From JACCQS01 sp050999295 (lineage in GTDB: Bacteria; Actinomycetota; Actinomycetes; Mycobacteriales; Geodermatophilaceae), in NCBI GenBank assembly GCA_050999295.1, contig JBPCPI010000183.1:1-13104 (forward strand): DNA of 13,104 nt, in the 5' to 3' direction. Positions 6,019 through 13,104 of this stretch are shown here, piece by piece. Position 1 is the first letter of the stretch; every line of letters begins with the position of its first letter. The notes under the pieces were generated by a model. That model had not been told where the DNA came from. It did no database searches and saw only the letters and a program-made list of their open reading frames with translations. A program made the position numbers and the translations under genes.

Positions 6019-7080
6019 TTGCGCGTACAGCGACGTATGACAGCCCTGGCGGCGGTCCTGGCGGGCGCTCTGGTGCTGGCCGGATGTGGTGGCGATGATG
6101 GCGGTTCGACTGGCGGCGGGGGCGGCGGTGGTGGCGAGACCGATGCCGCCAGCGATGTCAATGTCGGTGTCGCCTATGACGTCGGTGGCCGCGGCGACCA
6201 GTCCTTCAACGACTCGGCTGCTGCCGGACTGGACCAGGCCGCCGAAGAGTTCGGGATCAACATCGACGAGGCCGAGGCCAGCGACGGTGAGGACGACGCG
6301 GCCCGTGAGGAGCGCCTACGGCTGTTCGCCGAAAACGGCAACAACCCGGTCATCGCGGTCGGCTTCGTCTACGCGACGTCGCTCGCCGTGGTCGCCGAGG
6401 AGTTCCCGGACACCCAGTTCGCGCTGATCGACTCGGCCGATGCGACCGGCGACAACATCACCAACCTGCTCTTCGCCGAGGAGCAGGGTTCGTTCCTGGT
6501 CGGCGTGATCGCCGCACTTAAGTCGACGGCGAAGAACGTCGGATTCGTCGGTGGTGTGCAGGTGCCGCTGATCGAGAAGTTCGAAGCCGGCTTCGCTGCC
6601 GGTGTCGCGGCCGTCGACCCGGCCATCACCGTGCAGACCGCCTACCTCACCCAGCCGCCGGACTTCAGCGGATTCGGTGACCCGGCCAAGGGCAAGACCG
6701 CGGCCGAGGGCATGTACCAGAACGGTGCCGACATCGTCTACCAGGCCGCCGGCGGTTCCGGTGGTGGTGTCTTCGAGGCCGCTTCCGAGGCTGGGGCCCT
6801 GGCCATCGGGGTGGACTCCGACCAGGCGGTCACCGCCGACCCGGCGGTGGCCGGCGTGATCATCACGTCGATGCTGAAGAACCTCGACGTCGCGGTCTAC
6901 GACTTCCTCAGCTCGTTCGTCGACGGCAACGTCGAATCCGGCGAGGTCATCTTCGACCTGAGCAACGACGGGGTGGGCTACTCCACCACCGGCGGGGCGA
7001 TCGACGACATCGTCGAGCAGGTCGACGGCTTCAAGCAGCAGATCATCGACGGCGAGATCGAGGTCCCGACGACGCCGTAA
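6019..7080 (+). CDS. BMP/PnrA-family nucleoside-binding lipoprotein (ABC substrate-binding protein)
   Basis: A 353-residue lipoprotein of the BMP family (Med/PnrA/BmpA), which binds purine or pyrimidine nucleosides outside the membrane and delivers them to an ABC permease. Start: TTG at 6019, with AGGAG at 6008-6012 six nt upstream. The ATG at 6037 lies too far from that site and would remove the basic RVQRR stretch. The signal peptide ends in the lipobox LAGC with lipidated Cys23, followed by a Gly/Asp-rich linker to about residue 42. Family motifs follow in order: GRGDQSFND, EEQGSFLVG, GFVGG...PLIEKFEAGF, ADIVYQAAGGSGGG and IGVDSDQ. It is the first gene of the transport and salvage operon. 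A strong hairpin follows its stop, which would favour more binding protein than transporter. The exact nucleoside range cannot be read from sequence. Confidence 0.92.
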   Translation: MRVQRRMTALAAVLAGALVLAGCGGDDGGSTGGGGGGGGETDAASDVNVGVAYDVGGRGDQSFNDSAAAGLDQAAEEFGINIDEAEASDGEDDAAREERLRLFAENGNNPVIAVGFVYATSLAVVAEEFPDTQFALIDSADATGDNITNLLFAEEQGSFLVGVIAALKSTAKNVGFVGGVQVPLIEKFEAGFAAGVAAVDPAITVQTAYLTQPPDFSGFGDPAKGKTAAEGMYQNGADIVYQAAGGSGGGVFEAASEAGALAIGVDSDQAVTADPAVAGVIITSMLKNLDVAVYDFLSSFVDGNVESGEVIFDLSNDGVGYSTTGGAIDDIVEQVDGFKQQIIDGEIEVPTTP

Positions 7081-7104
7081 CGGTGCTGGAGCAGTAGCTG
7101 GGCT

Positions 7105-7138
7105 GGGCCCAGGAGTCGCACTTGCGGCTCCTGGGCCC
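7105..7138 (+). terminator. 15-bp hairpin after the binding-protein gene
   Basis: GGGCCCAGGAGTCGC (7105-7119) pairs with GCGGCTCCTGGGCCC (7124-7138) over 15 positions, with one T-G wobble and an ACTT loop. It lies 25 nt past the stop of the lipoprotein gene. No real T-run follows (TTGCTCGTT), so it is probably an attenuator or 3' stabilising stem rather than a complete terminator. The transporter and salvage genes on the same strand would then depend on read-through. Confidence 0.75.
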
Positions 7139-7235
7139 TTGCTCGTTGCCGCTGGTTGCGCTTCGGTGTCTCCTGAGCCGCAATGTGCCTACGTCGGCAT
7201 CTCATGACCAGCGATCTATGACCTGAGGAGCGTGC

Positions 7236-8822
7236 CTGATCAGCACCGACGTCAGTCAGGCCCCGACCAGCACCATCGCCGTACGGGTGACCGGTATCAC
7301 GAAACGCTTCCCCGGAGTCGTGGCCAACAGCGATGTCAACATCACCGTCGCCCGCGGCGGGGTGCACGCCATCGTCGGTGAGAACGGTGCCGGCAAATCA
7401 ACGCTGATGAAGATCCTGTACGGCGTGCAGCGCCCAGACGAGGGGACCATCGAGATCGAGGGCAAGCCGGCCGTCCTGCACTCGCCCGTCGACGCTATCG
7501 AGCGCGGCGTCGGCATGGTCTTCCAGCACTTCATGCTCGCCGACAACCTCACGGTTCTGGAGAACGTCGTCCTGGGCGCGGAGAAGCTGCACGGCATCGG
7601 GGATGCGGCGCGGAAACGGATCCGGGAGCTGTCGGACTCCTACGGGCTCGACCTCGAACCCGACACCCTGGTCGAGGAACTCGGCGTCGGCGACCGCCAG
7701 CGGGTGGAGATCGCCAAGGTCCTCTACCGGGGCGCGCGCATCCTGATCCTGGACGAGCCCACCGCCGTGCTGGTGCCCCAGGAGGTCGACGAACTGTTCG
7801 ACAACCTGCGCGAGCTCAAGAGCGAGGGTCTCACGGTCATCTTCATCTCGCACAAGCTCGACGAGGTCCTCTCCGTCGCCGACGAGATCACCGTGATCCG
7901 CCGAGGCAGCACAGTGGCCACCGTCGACCCGAAGCAGACCTCGGCCCGCGAGCTGGCCGAACTGATGGTCGGCAGCGAGCTGCCCACGCCCGAGACGCGT
8001 GAATCGACGGTCACCGACCAGGTCTGCCTGAGCGTGGCTGATCTGAACCTCGCCGGCTCCGATGAGCGGCGCCTGCTCACCGACATCAGCTTCGACATCC
8101 ACCGGGGCGAGGTCCTGGGCATCGCCGGCGTCGAGGGCAACGGGCAGGCCGAGCTGGTCGAGACGATCATGGGCATCCGAACTGCCTCCGGCGGCCGGAT
8201 CACCCTGGGCGAGACCGACGTGACCAAGTGGTCCACCGCACGTCGCCGTGCGGCCGGGATCGGCTACATCCCTGAGGACCGGCATCGGCACGGGCTGCTG
8301 CTCGAGGCCCCGCTGTGGGAGAACCGGATCCTCGGGCACGATAGCGGGCCGCCGAGCATGAAGGGACCGTGGATCGACCGGCAGGGTGCGCGCAAGGACA
8401 CCACCCGGATCGTCGAGTCCTACGACGTACGCACGCCGGGAATCGACGTGCTCGCCTCGGCTCTGTCCGGGGGTAACCAGCAGAAGCTGATCGTCGGCCG
8501 GGAGATGAGCGGCGATCCCATCCTGCTGATCGCCTCGCATCCCACCCGCGGGGTGGATGTCGGCGCGCAGGCAGCGATCTGGGACCACATCCGCACCGCC
8601 CGACATCTAGGACTGGCCACCCTGCTGATCAGCGCTGACCTCGACGAGCTGATCGGCCTGTCCGACCGGTTGATGGTGATCCTGCGCGGCCGGCTGATCG
8701 GCGAGTTCGACCCGTCCCAGGTGACACCACAGCAACTCGGATCAGCAATGACCGGAGCGGGCGCATCCTCGGCGGCATCCCGGGAGGACCCTCCCACGAC
8801 GGGGGCGGAGACGGCACGGTGA
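7236..8822 (+). CDS. Nucleoside ABC transporter, double ATPase subunit
   Basis: A 528-residue protein with two fused ABC cassettes, like B. subtilis NupO/YufO or RbsA. Cassette 1 is canonical: Walker A GENGAGKST at residues 48-56, signature LGVGDRQ at 149-155, Walker B with catalytic glutamate LILDEPT at 170-176. In cassette 2 the Walker A is degenerate (GVEGNGQA around 298-305, lysine replaced by Gln), the signature LSGGNQQ is intact at 410-416, and Walker B reads LLIASHPTRGVD without the glutamate. This is usual for the subfamily, with one active and one structural site. The first ATG/GTG/TTG-type codon is a GTG at 7287, which would delete the first beta strand and lacks a ribosome site. 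CTG at 7236 has GAGGAG 5 nt upstream, follows an in-frame stop at 7224, and restores the strand. The stop overlaps the permease start by 4 nt. Confidence 0.9.
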   Translation: MISTDVSQAPTSTIAVRVTGITKRFPGVVANSDVNITVARGGVHAIVGENGAGKSTLMKILYGVQRPDEGTIEIEGKPAVLHSPVDAIERGVGMVFQHFMLADNLTVLENVVLGAEKLHGIGDAARKRIRELSDSYGLDLEPDTLVEELGVGDRQRVEIAKVLYRGARILILDEPTAVLVPQEVDELFDNLRELKSEGLTVIFISHKLDEVLSVADEITVIRRGSTVATVDPKQTSARELAELMVGSELPTPETRESTVTDQVCLSVADLNLAGSDERRLLTDISFDIHRGEVLGIAGVEGNGQAELVETIMGIRTASGGRITLGETDVTKWSTARRRAAGIGYIPEDRHRHGLLLEAPLWENRILGHDSGPPSMKGPWIDRQGARKDTTRIVESYDVRTPGIDVLASALSGGNQQKLIVGREMSGDPILLIASHPTRGVDVGAQAAIWDHIRTARHLGLATLLISADLDELIGLSDRLMVILRGRLIGEFDPSQVTPQQLGSAMTGAGASSAASREDPPTTGAETAR

Positions 8823-9961
8823 ACGGGCGGCTACGTGCGGCGGTGATCAGCCTCGCCGCGCCGGTCCTGGCGATCACGTTCTCCATCATCGTGACCAGCC
8901 TCATCCTGGTAGCCACCGGTGATCCGTTCGGGCTGACCTGGCAGACGGTGATCGAGGTCGGTCTGCGGCCACGCAGCATCGCCCAGATCCTCAACCTCGG
9001 CACCATCTACTACCTTTCCGCGCTGGCGGTGGCCATCGGCTTCCGGATGAACCTGTTCAACATCGGCGTCGACGGGCAGTACCGGGTGGCTGCCTTCGCC
9101 GCCGCGATGGTCGCGGGCAATCTCAGCCTGCCCTTCCCGCTGTCCCTCGTGCTGGCCGTCATCGTGGCCGGGATCACCGGCGGGCTGTGGGCCGGTATCG
9201 CTGGTTACCTCAAGGTCAAGCGTGGGGTCAACGAGGTCATCTCGACGATCATGTTGAACGCCATAGCCACCGGCCTGGTCGCCTTCTTGCTGCGCCAGTT
9301 CGGCCAGGCGCGGGGTAACGACGTCACGACGCCGGTCATCGCCGAAGGCTCGCGCGCGCCGGGAATCGATCTGATCCCAGGATCCACCGAACCGGTGAAC
9401 AGCCTCATCGTCCTGGCGGCCCTGGCCGGCATCGCCTACTGGGTCGTGCTCAACCGCACCCGGTTCGGATTCCGGTTGCGAGCGACCGGACGCTCGCAGG
9501 GTGCCGCGGTGGCCAGCGGGATCGATGTCAAACGGATGGTCGTCATGTCGATGCTGCTCTCCGGCGGGATGGCCGGCATGGTCGGACTTCCGCTGGTGTT
9601 CGGCGAGTCCTACTCCTACGGGCTGACTTTCCCGGGGGGCCTCGGGTTCACCGGGATAGCGGTCGCTCTGGTGGGGCGCAACCACCCGGTCGGGGTGGCG
9701 TTCGGCGCGCTGCTGTTCGCCTATCTCGAGGTCGCGGCCAACCCCCTGCAGATCGTCGCCGATGTCTCGCCCGAGATCATCACGATCATGCAGGGCGTCA
9801 TCGTCCTCGCGGTCGTCATCTCCTACGAGTTGGTCCGGCGCTACCGCGTTCGAGACGAGCAGCAACGGGTGGCCAAGGCGCTGGCCGCCGGCGAGGCGAT
9901 CAGCACCGCCGGTAGTCCAGGCGGGGAACCGCCGCGTCAGCCGGAACGAACCTCGGCATGA
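8819..9961 (+). CDS. Nucleoside ABC transporter permease 1 (NupP/YufP-like)
   Basis: A 380-residue polytopic membrane protein of the BPD_transp_2 family, one of two permease halves that form the nucleoside channel with the double ATPase. Around eight to ten hydrophobic segments alternate with short loops. Diagnostic stretches are NLFNIGVDGQYRVAAFAA at about residues 78-95, KRGVNEVISTIMLNAIA near 138-155, and a C-terminal GLTFPGGLGFTGIAVALVGR. These match the permease that accompanies BMP lipoproteins rather than sugar permeases. The GTG start lies in the GTGA overlap with the ATPase gene, and the stop is in an ATGA overlap with the next permease, so the three transporter genes are translationally coupled. 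The charged tail (about 345-380) is probably cytoplasmic. Confidence 0.92.
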   Translation: MNGRLRAAVISLAAPVLAITFSIIVTSLILVATGDPFGLTWQTVIEVGLRPRSIAQILNLGTIYYLSALAVAIGFRMNLFNIGVDGQYRVAAFAAAMVAGNLSLPFPLSLVLAVIVAGITGGLWAGIAGYLKVKRGVNEVISTIMLNAIATGLVAFLLRQFGQARGNDVTTPVIAEGSRAPGIDLIPGSTEPVNSLIVLAALAGIAYWVVLNRTRFGFRLRATGRSQGAAVASGIDVKRMVVMSMLLSGGMAGMVGLPLVFGESYSYGLTFPGGLGFTGIAVALVGRNHPVGVAFGALLFAYLEVAANPLQIVADVSPEIITIMQGVIVLAVVISYELVRRYRVRDEQQRVAKALAAGEAISTAGSPGGEPPRQPERTSA

Positions 9962-11265
9962 GCGCGGGGCAGATTCACCCCAGCCAGGATTCGTCCCAGC
10001 TTCGCCCGGCCGCTTTGCAGGTCGGGACCGAGCGGGAGCCAGCCGCGACCAAGCGCCGGCGCATCCTGCCCCGGGTCCTCCTCGCGATCGCCGGGCTCTT
10101 GTTCGTCCTGGCACTGGTCCGGGTGATCACCGGTGCCAACGACATCGCCTCCGCAGGCACCCTCAGCGCGACGATGGGTCTGGCGGTTCCTATCGCGATG
10201 GCCGGCCTCGGCGGGCTCTGGGCCGAGCGAGCCGGTGTGGTGAACATCGGTCTCGAGGGGATGATGATCCTGGGGACCTTCGGGGCCGGCTGGGCCGGCT
10301 ACCAGTGGGGGGCCTGGGCCGGAGTGCTCGCCGGGCTCATGCTCGGAGCCGTTGGGGGACTCATCCACGCGATCGCCACCGTTACCTTTGGTGTGGATCA
10401 CATCGTCTCCGGGGTGGCCATCAACATCCTCGGACTTGGGGCCACCCAGTACCTGGCGGCCGTCGCCTTCGAGGGCGTACCCGGTGGTGGGTCCACGCAG
10501 TCCCCGTCCGTACCCGACCTGCCGGCTTTGACGGTCCCCGGAGTGGCCGACGGGCTGGGCACGATCGCCGACAAACAATGGTTCTTCGTCTCCGACGTGG
10601 CCGCAGCGCTGCGTGCTCTGAGCAACAACGTCTCGGTGCTCACGATCATCGCCGTGCTGCTGATCATCGGAACCTATGTTGTCTTGTGGCGCACCGCATT
10701 CGGGCTGCGACTGCGGTCCTGCGGGGAGAACCCGGCGGCGGCCGAGACGCTCGGGGTCAACGTCTACAAGTACAAGTACATCGCGTTGCTCGTCTCTGGC
10801 GGCATGGCCGGGCTCGGCGGCGCTTTCCTCGCGATCGTTGCCTCGAGTTCCTACCGGGACGGGCAGACCGGTGGGCGCGGCTTCATCGGACTTGCCGCGA
10901 TGATCTTCGGCAACTGGAGACCGGGTGGCCTGGCTGCGGGCGCCGGTCTGTTCGGCTACACCGATGCCCTGCGCCTGCGTAGCGGCGGTACGTCGGTGCA
11001 CGCTCTCCTGCTGGTGCTGGTGTTCCTGATGGTGATCATCGCGGCCTGGCAGATCTATCGCAAGCAACCGCCGATCCGCCCGGTCATCACCGGGGGGTTC
11101 GCAGCGCTGATTCTGATCTGGTTCCTGGTTACCGACGTCGTCCCCGCCGACTTCACCGGCATGACCCCGTACGTGGCCACGCTGCTGGTCCTCGCCCTTG
11201 CCTCCCAACGATTGCGAATGCCCGCGGCCGACGGCTTGGTCTATCGCCGCGGCGAGGCGGGATAG
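9958..11265 (+). CDS. Nucleoside ABC transporter permease 2 (NupQ/YufQ-like)
   Basis: A 435-residue polytopic membrane protein, the second BPD_transp_2-family permease. The family core GLGGLWAERAGVVNIGLEGM lies at about residues 82-101. The coupling-helix region FGLRLRSCGENPAAAETLGV lies near 249-268, followed by SGGMAGLGGAFLA and GGRGFIGLAAMIFGNWRPGG. An N-terminal polar extension of about 35 residues precedes the first membrane helix. Extra hydrophobic segments near the C-terminus, about 345-420, make it longer than many homologues. Start: ATG in an ATGA overlap with permease 1. Stop: TAG at 11263-11265, directly abutting the cdd GTG. Confidence 0.92.
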   Translation: MSAGQIHPSQDSSQLRPAALQVGTEREPAATKRRRILPRVLLAIAGLLFVLALVRVITGANDIASAGTLSATMGLAVPIAMAGLGGLWAERAGVVNIGLEGMMILGTFGAGWAGYQWGAWAGVLAGLMLGAVGGLIHAIATVTFGVDHIVSGVAINILGLGATQYLAAVAFEGVPGGGSTQSPSVPDLPALTVPGVADGLGTIADKQWFFVSDVAAALRALSNNVSVLTIIAVLLIIGTYVVLWRTAFGLRLRSCGENPAAAETLGVNVYKYKYIALLVSGGMAGLGGAFLAIVASSSYRDGQTGGRGFIGLAAMIFGNWRPGGLAAGAGLFGYTDALRLRSGGTSVHALLLVLVFLMVIIAAWQIYRKQPPIRPVITGGFAALILIWFLVTDVVPADFTGMTPYVATLLVLALASQRLRMPAADGLVYRRGEAG

Positions 11266-11694
11266 GTGTCCGGCTCAGCGGCCGAGATCGACTGGGCCGC
11301 CCTGACGGCGGCTGCTGTGCAGGCGATGGAGCATGCGTATGCGCCGTACTCCAACTTCCCGGTCGGTGCCGCGGCACTGGTCGACGACGGCCGGATCGTC
11401 TCGGGCTGCAATGTCGAGAACGCCTCGTACGGGCTGGGACTGTGCGCCGAGTGCGGCCTGGTCAGTGCCCTGCACGCCAGCGGCGGTGGACGGCTGGTCG
11501 CGCTGGCCTGCGTCGGGGGGGACGGACAGCCGCTGATGCCGTGCGGCCGATGCCGGCAACTGCTGTGGGAGCAGGGCGGGGCCGAGATGCTGCTCATGAC
11601 CGAACGAGGGACCGTGGCGATGACCGAGGTCCTGCCTGACGCATTCGGGCCCGACGACCTGACGGCGGCGGCCGCGAACCGACGGGGAGAGTGA
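11266..11694 (+). CDS. cdd: Cytidine deaminase
   Basis: A 142-residue enzyme that converts cytidine and deoxycytidine to uridine and deoxyuridine. It carries the homotetrameric-type zinc site: C60-A-E62 (zinc ligand and proton-shuttling glutamate) and P92-C93-G-R-C96 (two more zinc ligands). The substrate-binding GCNVENASYG lies at 47-56, and the N-terminal AYAPYSNFPVGAA is also conserved. CAEC instead of the common CAER is the form I recall from mycobacterial Cdd. The GTG start follows the previous TAG with no gap and a GAGG stretch lies just upstream, so it is cotranslated with the permeases. In context it takes the pyrimidines imported by the upstream transporter and feeds uridine-type products to deoA. 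Confidence 0.95.
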   Translation: MSGSAAEIDWAALTAAAVQAMEHAYAPYSNFPVGAAALVDDGRIVSGCNVENASYGLGLCAECGLVSALHASGGGRLVALACVGGDGQPLMPCGRCRQLLWEQGGAEMLLMTERGTVAMTEVLPDAFGPDDLTAAAANRRGE

Positions 11695-11825
11695 CTCCCG
11701 ACGATGAGGCGAGCATCGCAGGAGTTAGGCGGCGGGCCTGAGTGCTTGAGGCGCCTGATCCCCGAACGCGCCCGCCGACTGGCTCCGAGGAGCGGAGCCG
11801 ACTCCCGGCCGAAGGCCGGCATGTA
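11695..11825 (+). promoter_or_regulatory. Structured leader between cdd and deoA
   Basis: This is the only sizeable gap between genes in the salvage half of the operon, and it is rich in inverted repeats. ACTCC...CGATG (11694-11706) pairs with CATCG...GGAGT (11714-11725). GGCGGGC (11731-11737) pairs with GCCCGCC (11770-11776). GGCTCCG (11781-11787) pairs with CGGAGCC (11793-11799) around an AGGAG loop. CCGGCC-GAA-GGCCGG (11805-11819) ends 6 nt before the deoA ATG and would bury the only nearby purine-rich ribosome site, GAAGG. An in-frame GTG at 11742 is open through to deoA, but the residues it adds look non-conserved. No known riboswitch class was recognised. Confidence 0.5.
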
Positions 11826-13100
11826 ATGGATGCGATTGATGTCATCCGCGCGAAACGGGACGGACACACCCTGACCGACGAGCAGGTGGACTGGGTGATC
11901 GACGCCTACACCAGGGGGGCCGTCGGCGACGAGCAGATGTCCGCGCTGCTCATGGCGATCGTGTTCCGCGGAATGGCGGCCTCCGAGCTCACCCGGTGGA
12001 CAAACGCGATGATCGATTCCGGTGAGCGGATGGCCCTCGGTGATCTCGGCCGACCGACCGCCGACAAGCACTCGACCGGCGGCGTGGGGGACAAGATCAC
12101 CCTGCCGCTGGCCCCCTTGGTGGCCGCCTGCGGGGTCGCCGTACCGCAGCTGTCCGGTCGCGGACTCGGCCACACCGGCGGAACCCTGGACAAGCTCGAG
12201 TCGATTCCCGGCTGGCGCGCAGACGTGAGTCACGCCGACTACCTCGCCCAGCTACGCTCGGTCGGCGCCGTGGTCTGCGCGGCTGGAGAGACGTTGGCCC
12301 CGGCCGACAAGAAGCTGTATGCGCTACGGGACGTCACCGGGACGGTCGAGTCGATCCCGCTGATCGCTAGCTCGATCATGAGCAAAAAGATCGCCGAGGG
12401 CGCGGGCGCTCTGGTCCTGGACGTCAAGGTGGGCTCGGGTGCGTTCATGAAGACCGCGGAGGACGCCACCGAACTCGCCCGCACGATGGTCGGGATCGGC
12501 ACCGAGGCAGGCGTACACACTGTCGCCCTGGTGACCGCGATGGATCGCCCGTTGGGCCGATCGGCCGGGAACGCGGTCGAGGTCGCGGAGTCCGTGGAGG
12601 TCCTGGCCGGAGGCGGGCCAGCCGACGTGGTGGCGCTCACCGTGCGGCTGGCCGAGGAGATGCTCGCCGGGGCGGGTGTTCATGATGCCGATCCAGCCGC
12701 GGTGCTCGCCGGAGGTCGCGCGATGGACACGTGGAAAGCGATGATCGCCGCCCAGGGCGGGGATCCGGATACCAGGCTTCCGGTGGCCAGGGAGCATCAC
12801 GTCGTACCCGCGCCCGCGACCGGCCGGCTGACCCGCCTCGATGCCTACGGCGTCGGTGTCGCAGCCTGGCGATTGGGAGCCGGACGGGCCCGCAAGCAGG
12901 ATCCGGTCTCGGCAACGGCTGGCATCACCTGGCGTGCCGGCGTGGGTGATCAGGTCCGGGCGGGCGAACCCCTGCTCGAGTTGCACACCGACGACGCCGA
13001 TCGGATCCCGCGAGCACTCGAGGCGCTCGAGGGCGCCGTCGGGGTCGACAGCGACCACGAGCTGCTGCCACTGATCGTGGACCGCATCGCTGCGCGATGA
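11826..13100 (+). CDS. deoA: Thymidine / pyrimidine-nucleoside phosphorylase
   Basis: A 424-residue enzyme that splits thymidine, deoxyuridine or uridine with phosphate, giving the free base and (deoxy)ribose-1-phosphate. Phosphate and substrate motifs are clear: K81-H82-S83-TGGVGDK and the family signature S110-GRGLGHTGGTLDKLE at 110-125. The DVKVGSGAFMKT segment near 200-211 supplies further active-site residues. The C-terminal PYNP_C domain (about 335-410) has the ATAGITWRAGVGDQVRAGEP lipoyl-like fold. The length is typical of DeoA. Start: ATG at 11826, which places the MDAIDVIRAKRDG helix where the family begins. A GTG at 11742 would add 28 unsupported residues. The ribosome site is weak or buried in a hairpin. 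Sequence alone does not separate thymidine-specific from broad-range enzymes. Only 4 nt follow the stop, so an add gene, as I recall in mycobacteria, cannot be confirmed. Confidence 0.94.
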   Translation: MDAIDVIRAKRDGHTLTDEQVDWVIDAYTRGAVGDEQMSALLMAIVFRGMAASELTRWTNAMIDSGERMALGDLGRPTADKHSTGGVGDKITLPLAPLVAACGVAVPQLSGRGLGHTGGTLDKLESIPGWRADVSHADYLAQLRSVGAVVCAAGETLAPADKKLYALRDVTGTVESIPLIASSIMSKKIAEGAGALVLDVKVGSGAFMKTAEDATELARTMVGIGTEAGVHTVALVTAMDRPLGRSAGNAVEVAESVEVLAGGGPADVVALTVRLAEEMLAGAGVHDADPAAVLAGGRAMDTWKAMIAAQGGDPDTRLPVAREHHVVPAPATGRLTRLDAYGVGVAAWRLGAGRARKQDPVSATAGITWRAGVGDQVRAGEPLLELHTDDADRIPRALEALEGAVGVDSDHELLPLIVDRIAAR

Positions 13101-13104
13101 TCAG

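Noticed and set aside
7139..7235. Internal promoter ahead of the ATPase gene (TTGCGC, 17 nt, CGCAAT)
   Set aside because: The -10 match is poor and no other support was found.
7398..8606. Long open frame antisense to the ABC ATPase gene (about 400 codons, - strand)
   Set aside because: High-GC genes leave long open frames on the opposite strand. The translation is low-complexity with no family motif, and the + strand frame has all ABC motifs.
8831..11208. Two long - strand open frames across the permease genes
   Set aside because: The translations are Gly/Asp/His/Arg-rich without hydrophobic segments or motifs. They are shadows of the permease coding frames.

Overview
The window is high-GC DNA with GTG, TTG and ATG starts and tightly overlapping genes. 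Its proteins resemble those of Actinomycetota: the cytidine deaminase has the CAEC motif I recall from mycobacteria, and the trpS / YihY / DacB gene set matches the neighbourhood I remember around M. tuberculosis trpS. The genus cannot be fixed from the sequence.

Left block (1-2124, + strand): the 3' end of trpS overlaps a 2H-phosphoesterase (2'-5' RNA ligase family) gene, which overlaps a YihY/BrkB-family membrane protein gene. These three look like one transcription unit.

Rearranged middle (1841-4814): the native arrangement appears to have been yihY running convergently into a D-Ala-D-Ala carboxypeptidase gene (dacB, - strand). That junction now exists twice. The end of yihY (repeat A) occurs at 1841-2139 and 4237-4536. 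The end of dacB (repeat B) occurs at 4003-4246 and 4570-4814. The order is A1 - island - B1 - A2 - B2. The island (about 2140-4002) has visibly lower GC. It carries one gene, a 492-residue Fic-domain protein with an apparent AbiEi-like winged-helix N-terminus, preceded by an AT-rich promoter with two near-identical 11-bp repeats 31 bp apart. B1 and A2 are dead gene fragments. This is the most unusual part of the window: an acquired, probably self-regulated toxin-type gene at an insertion-duplication scar.

Right block (5827-13104): dacB and the next operon are divergent. The operon encodes a BMP/PnrA-type nucleoside-binding lipoprotein, a double-cassette ABC ATPase, two BPD_transp_2-family permeases, cytidine deaminase (cdd) and pyrimidine-nucleoside/thymidine phosphorylase (deoA). 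Together they form an uptake-and-salvage pathway: nucleosides are bound outside, pumped in, cytidine and deoxycytidine are deaminated, and the resulting uridine or thymidine-type nucleosides are phosphorolysed to base plus (deoxy)ribose-1-phosphate. A 15-bp hairpin separates the binding-protein gene from the transporter genes, the ATPase gene seems to start at a CTG, and a structured 131-nt leader precedes deoA. I saw no tRNA, rRNA, CRISPR array, transposase or integrase.
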